A stretch of 64,000 nucleotides of DNA from Criibacterium bergeronii (GTDB taxonomy: Bacteria; Bacillota; Clostridia; Peptostreptococcales; Filifactoraceae). This document shows positions 63,137 through 64,000 of the stretch, in pieces. A program made the translations under genes and the position numbers. Below the pieces are notes generated by a model. The model was not told the DNA's origin. It saw only the letters and a list, made by a program, of their open reading frames with translations, and did not search any database. Location of the stretch: positions 62,001 through 126,000 of the forward strand of contig NZ_MBEW02000002.1 of the NCBI RefSeq assembly GCF_001693775.2. The letters run 5' to 3'. Position 1 is the stretch's first letter. Every line of letters starts with the position of its first letter.

Positions 63137-63565
63137 ATGGATAGATTAAAAGAACTAAAAGAAGCTAAAACAGCAGCTGAGCAAGTCATAGCTAGGATAG
63201 ATAATGCCACAAAATCTCTTGATAGTGCGAAGTCTTGGGGACTATGGGATATATTTGGAGGAGAATTTTTTAGTAGCTGGATAAAAAGAGGCAAAATTCA
63301 ACAAGCAAATGCTGATATAAATGAAATTAGTAGCTCACTAGATACACTAAATAAAGAACTTGAAGATGTAAATATGCACCTGCCTGCTGAAATCAGCGAT
63401 ACATTTGCAGATAACGTATTTGATATGTGGTTTGATAACATTTTTACAGACCTTAGAGTTCAAGGAGAAATTAAAGACAAGCTAGTTGAGCTAAAAGCCT
63501 TTAGATACAGTATTATTAATCTAATTAATAATCTAAATGCTGAAATAACTGAATTGGAAAAGTAA
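63137..63565 (+). CDS. Small coiled-coil protein, function unknown
   Basis: A 142-residue soluble protein without signal peptide or membrane helix. The N-terminus (MDRLKELKEAKTAAEQVIARIDNATKSL) and middle (SSSLDTLNKELEDVNMHL) are amphipathic helices; SAKSWGLWDIFGGEFFSSWIKRGK and FDMWFDNIFTDL are aromatic stretches between them. Similar uncharacterised proteins occur in Clostridia, as far as I recall. GGGGATG precedes the ATG at some distance. An exact consensus promoter suggests high expression. No function assigned. Confidence 0.8.
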   Translation: MDRLKELKEAKTAAEQVIARIDNATKSLDSAKSWGLWDIFGGEFFSSWIKRGKIQQANADINEISSSLDTLNKELEDVNMHLPAEISDTFADNVFDMWFDNIFTDLRVQGEIKDKLVELKAFRYSIINLINNLNAEITELEK

Positions 63566-63663
63566 ATCAAAATCACAAGTTGAACTTATGGTATGCACTT
63601 AGCCATAGAAGTGCATATTATCTGATACCTCTCAAGTGGTATTTACAAGTACAGATTTTTTAC

Positions 63664-63693
63664 AGGTTGCTTATAAAGCAGCCTTTTTTTATG
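63664..63693 (+). terminator. Terminator
   Basis: GGTTGCTT pairs with AAGCAGCC (one G-T pair) around ATA, followed by seven Ts. It lies about 100 bases beyond the stop of the small coiled-coil gene. Confidence 0.82.
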
Positions 63694-64000
63694 CATTTGT
63701 ATTCTTGCTACATATGAAATGGTTTATATATTCTTTGAATTATATCTAGTCATTTATTTTGATAATTGTAATTTGAAACATTATTATATAGTGCAAACAC
63801 ATTTAATGACTATGGTTCATCATATATTTTTCTAAACATAACATCAGAAATTTTAATTTGTATTAAACGTTTATCAAATTCTTTAATAATGTTTCTTGTT
63901 ATGGTATAATTAAAAAAATGTTAATGAAAAATATTGGTAATTTTGATGATATACAATGATATATTAAATCAAAAGTTAAAGATAGGCTATAAATGGATAA
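63694..64000. other. AT-rich end of the window, no gene seen
   Basis: No frame of notable length. A TATAAT at 63905 may be the -10 box of a promoter reading to the right into sequence beyond the window, but the -35 is poor. Confidence 0.4.

Noticed and set aside
1-64000. CRISPR arrays, tRNA and rRNA genes
   Set aside because: No evenly spaced direct repeats, no tRNA T-arm (GGTTCGAATCC type) and no rRNA sequence were found on reading both strands; a tRNA scan would settle it.

Overview
The window is AT-rich chromosomal DNA of a low-G+C Gram-positive anaerobe of the Clostridia type. Markers for this are the hrcA-grpE-dnaK-dnaJ order with a CIRCE operator, RNase M5 next to rsmA, an Asp23-type protein beside nusB, an rnc-radical SAM pair, pyruvate carboxylase and AGGAGG ribosome binding sites. 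Genus cannot be fixed from the sequence; a Peptostreptococcaceae-like anaerobe is a guess.

Layout. (1) 1-5971: end of a type IV pilus operon (pilB, cut by the window edge, pilT, pilC) running into asp23-like, nusB, xseA and xseB. (2) 5972-7290: gene-poor scar with a terminator, a dead IS630 fragment and a dead IS3 fragment. (3) 7291-26425: housekeeping and metabolic genes: lytic transglycosylase, class II aldolase, Lon-like protease, NUDIX hydrolase, a very tyrosine-rich secreted protein, pyruvate carboxylase, two membrane proteins, rnmV, rsmA, exonuclease III, CapA-like protein, rnc, radical SAM protein, a PhnM-like protein that lacks its metal ligands, and a decayed flavodoxin/ferredoxin gene. 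(4) 26471-28003 guaA, whose last codons are the attachment site of (5) a 15.2-kb integrated element, 28003-43164, bounded by a 12-bp direct repeat. It carries repressor, excisionase, tyrosine integrase, a VapE-like ATPase, MobC proteins and a relaxase cut to its first residues. Its cargo is an AraC regulator divergent from an operon of two ABC half-transporters, a MATE pump and a three-gene ECF module. A near-perfect Fur-type operator lies between them, so the cargo looks like an iron- or metallophore-linked transport island. (6) 43250-44250: dead IS630 plus a MITE-like repeat. (7) 44310-49312: heat-shock operon on the minus strand. (8) 49730-52988: rpmG, secE, nusG, rplK, rplA, L10 leader with attenuator, rplJ, rplL, ending at a strong terminator with no rpoB behind it. 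(9) 53038-54902: accessory patch with a second MITE copy, a Bacteroidetes-type gene, a group II intron reverse transcriptase fragment and a small membrane protein. (10) 55182-62335: a degenerate-GGDEF/EAL protein, amino-acid permease, CorA transporter and ABC-F ATPase. (11) 62336-64000: a collapsed IS3 element and a small coiled-coil protein behind a consensus promoter.

How the genes relate: the pilus motors and the c-di-GMP phosphodiesterase-like protein may belong to one surface-behaviour circuit (inference only). The island is a former mobilizable element that kept its integration genes, lost its relaxase and now carries transport cargo under probable iron control.
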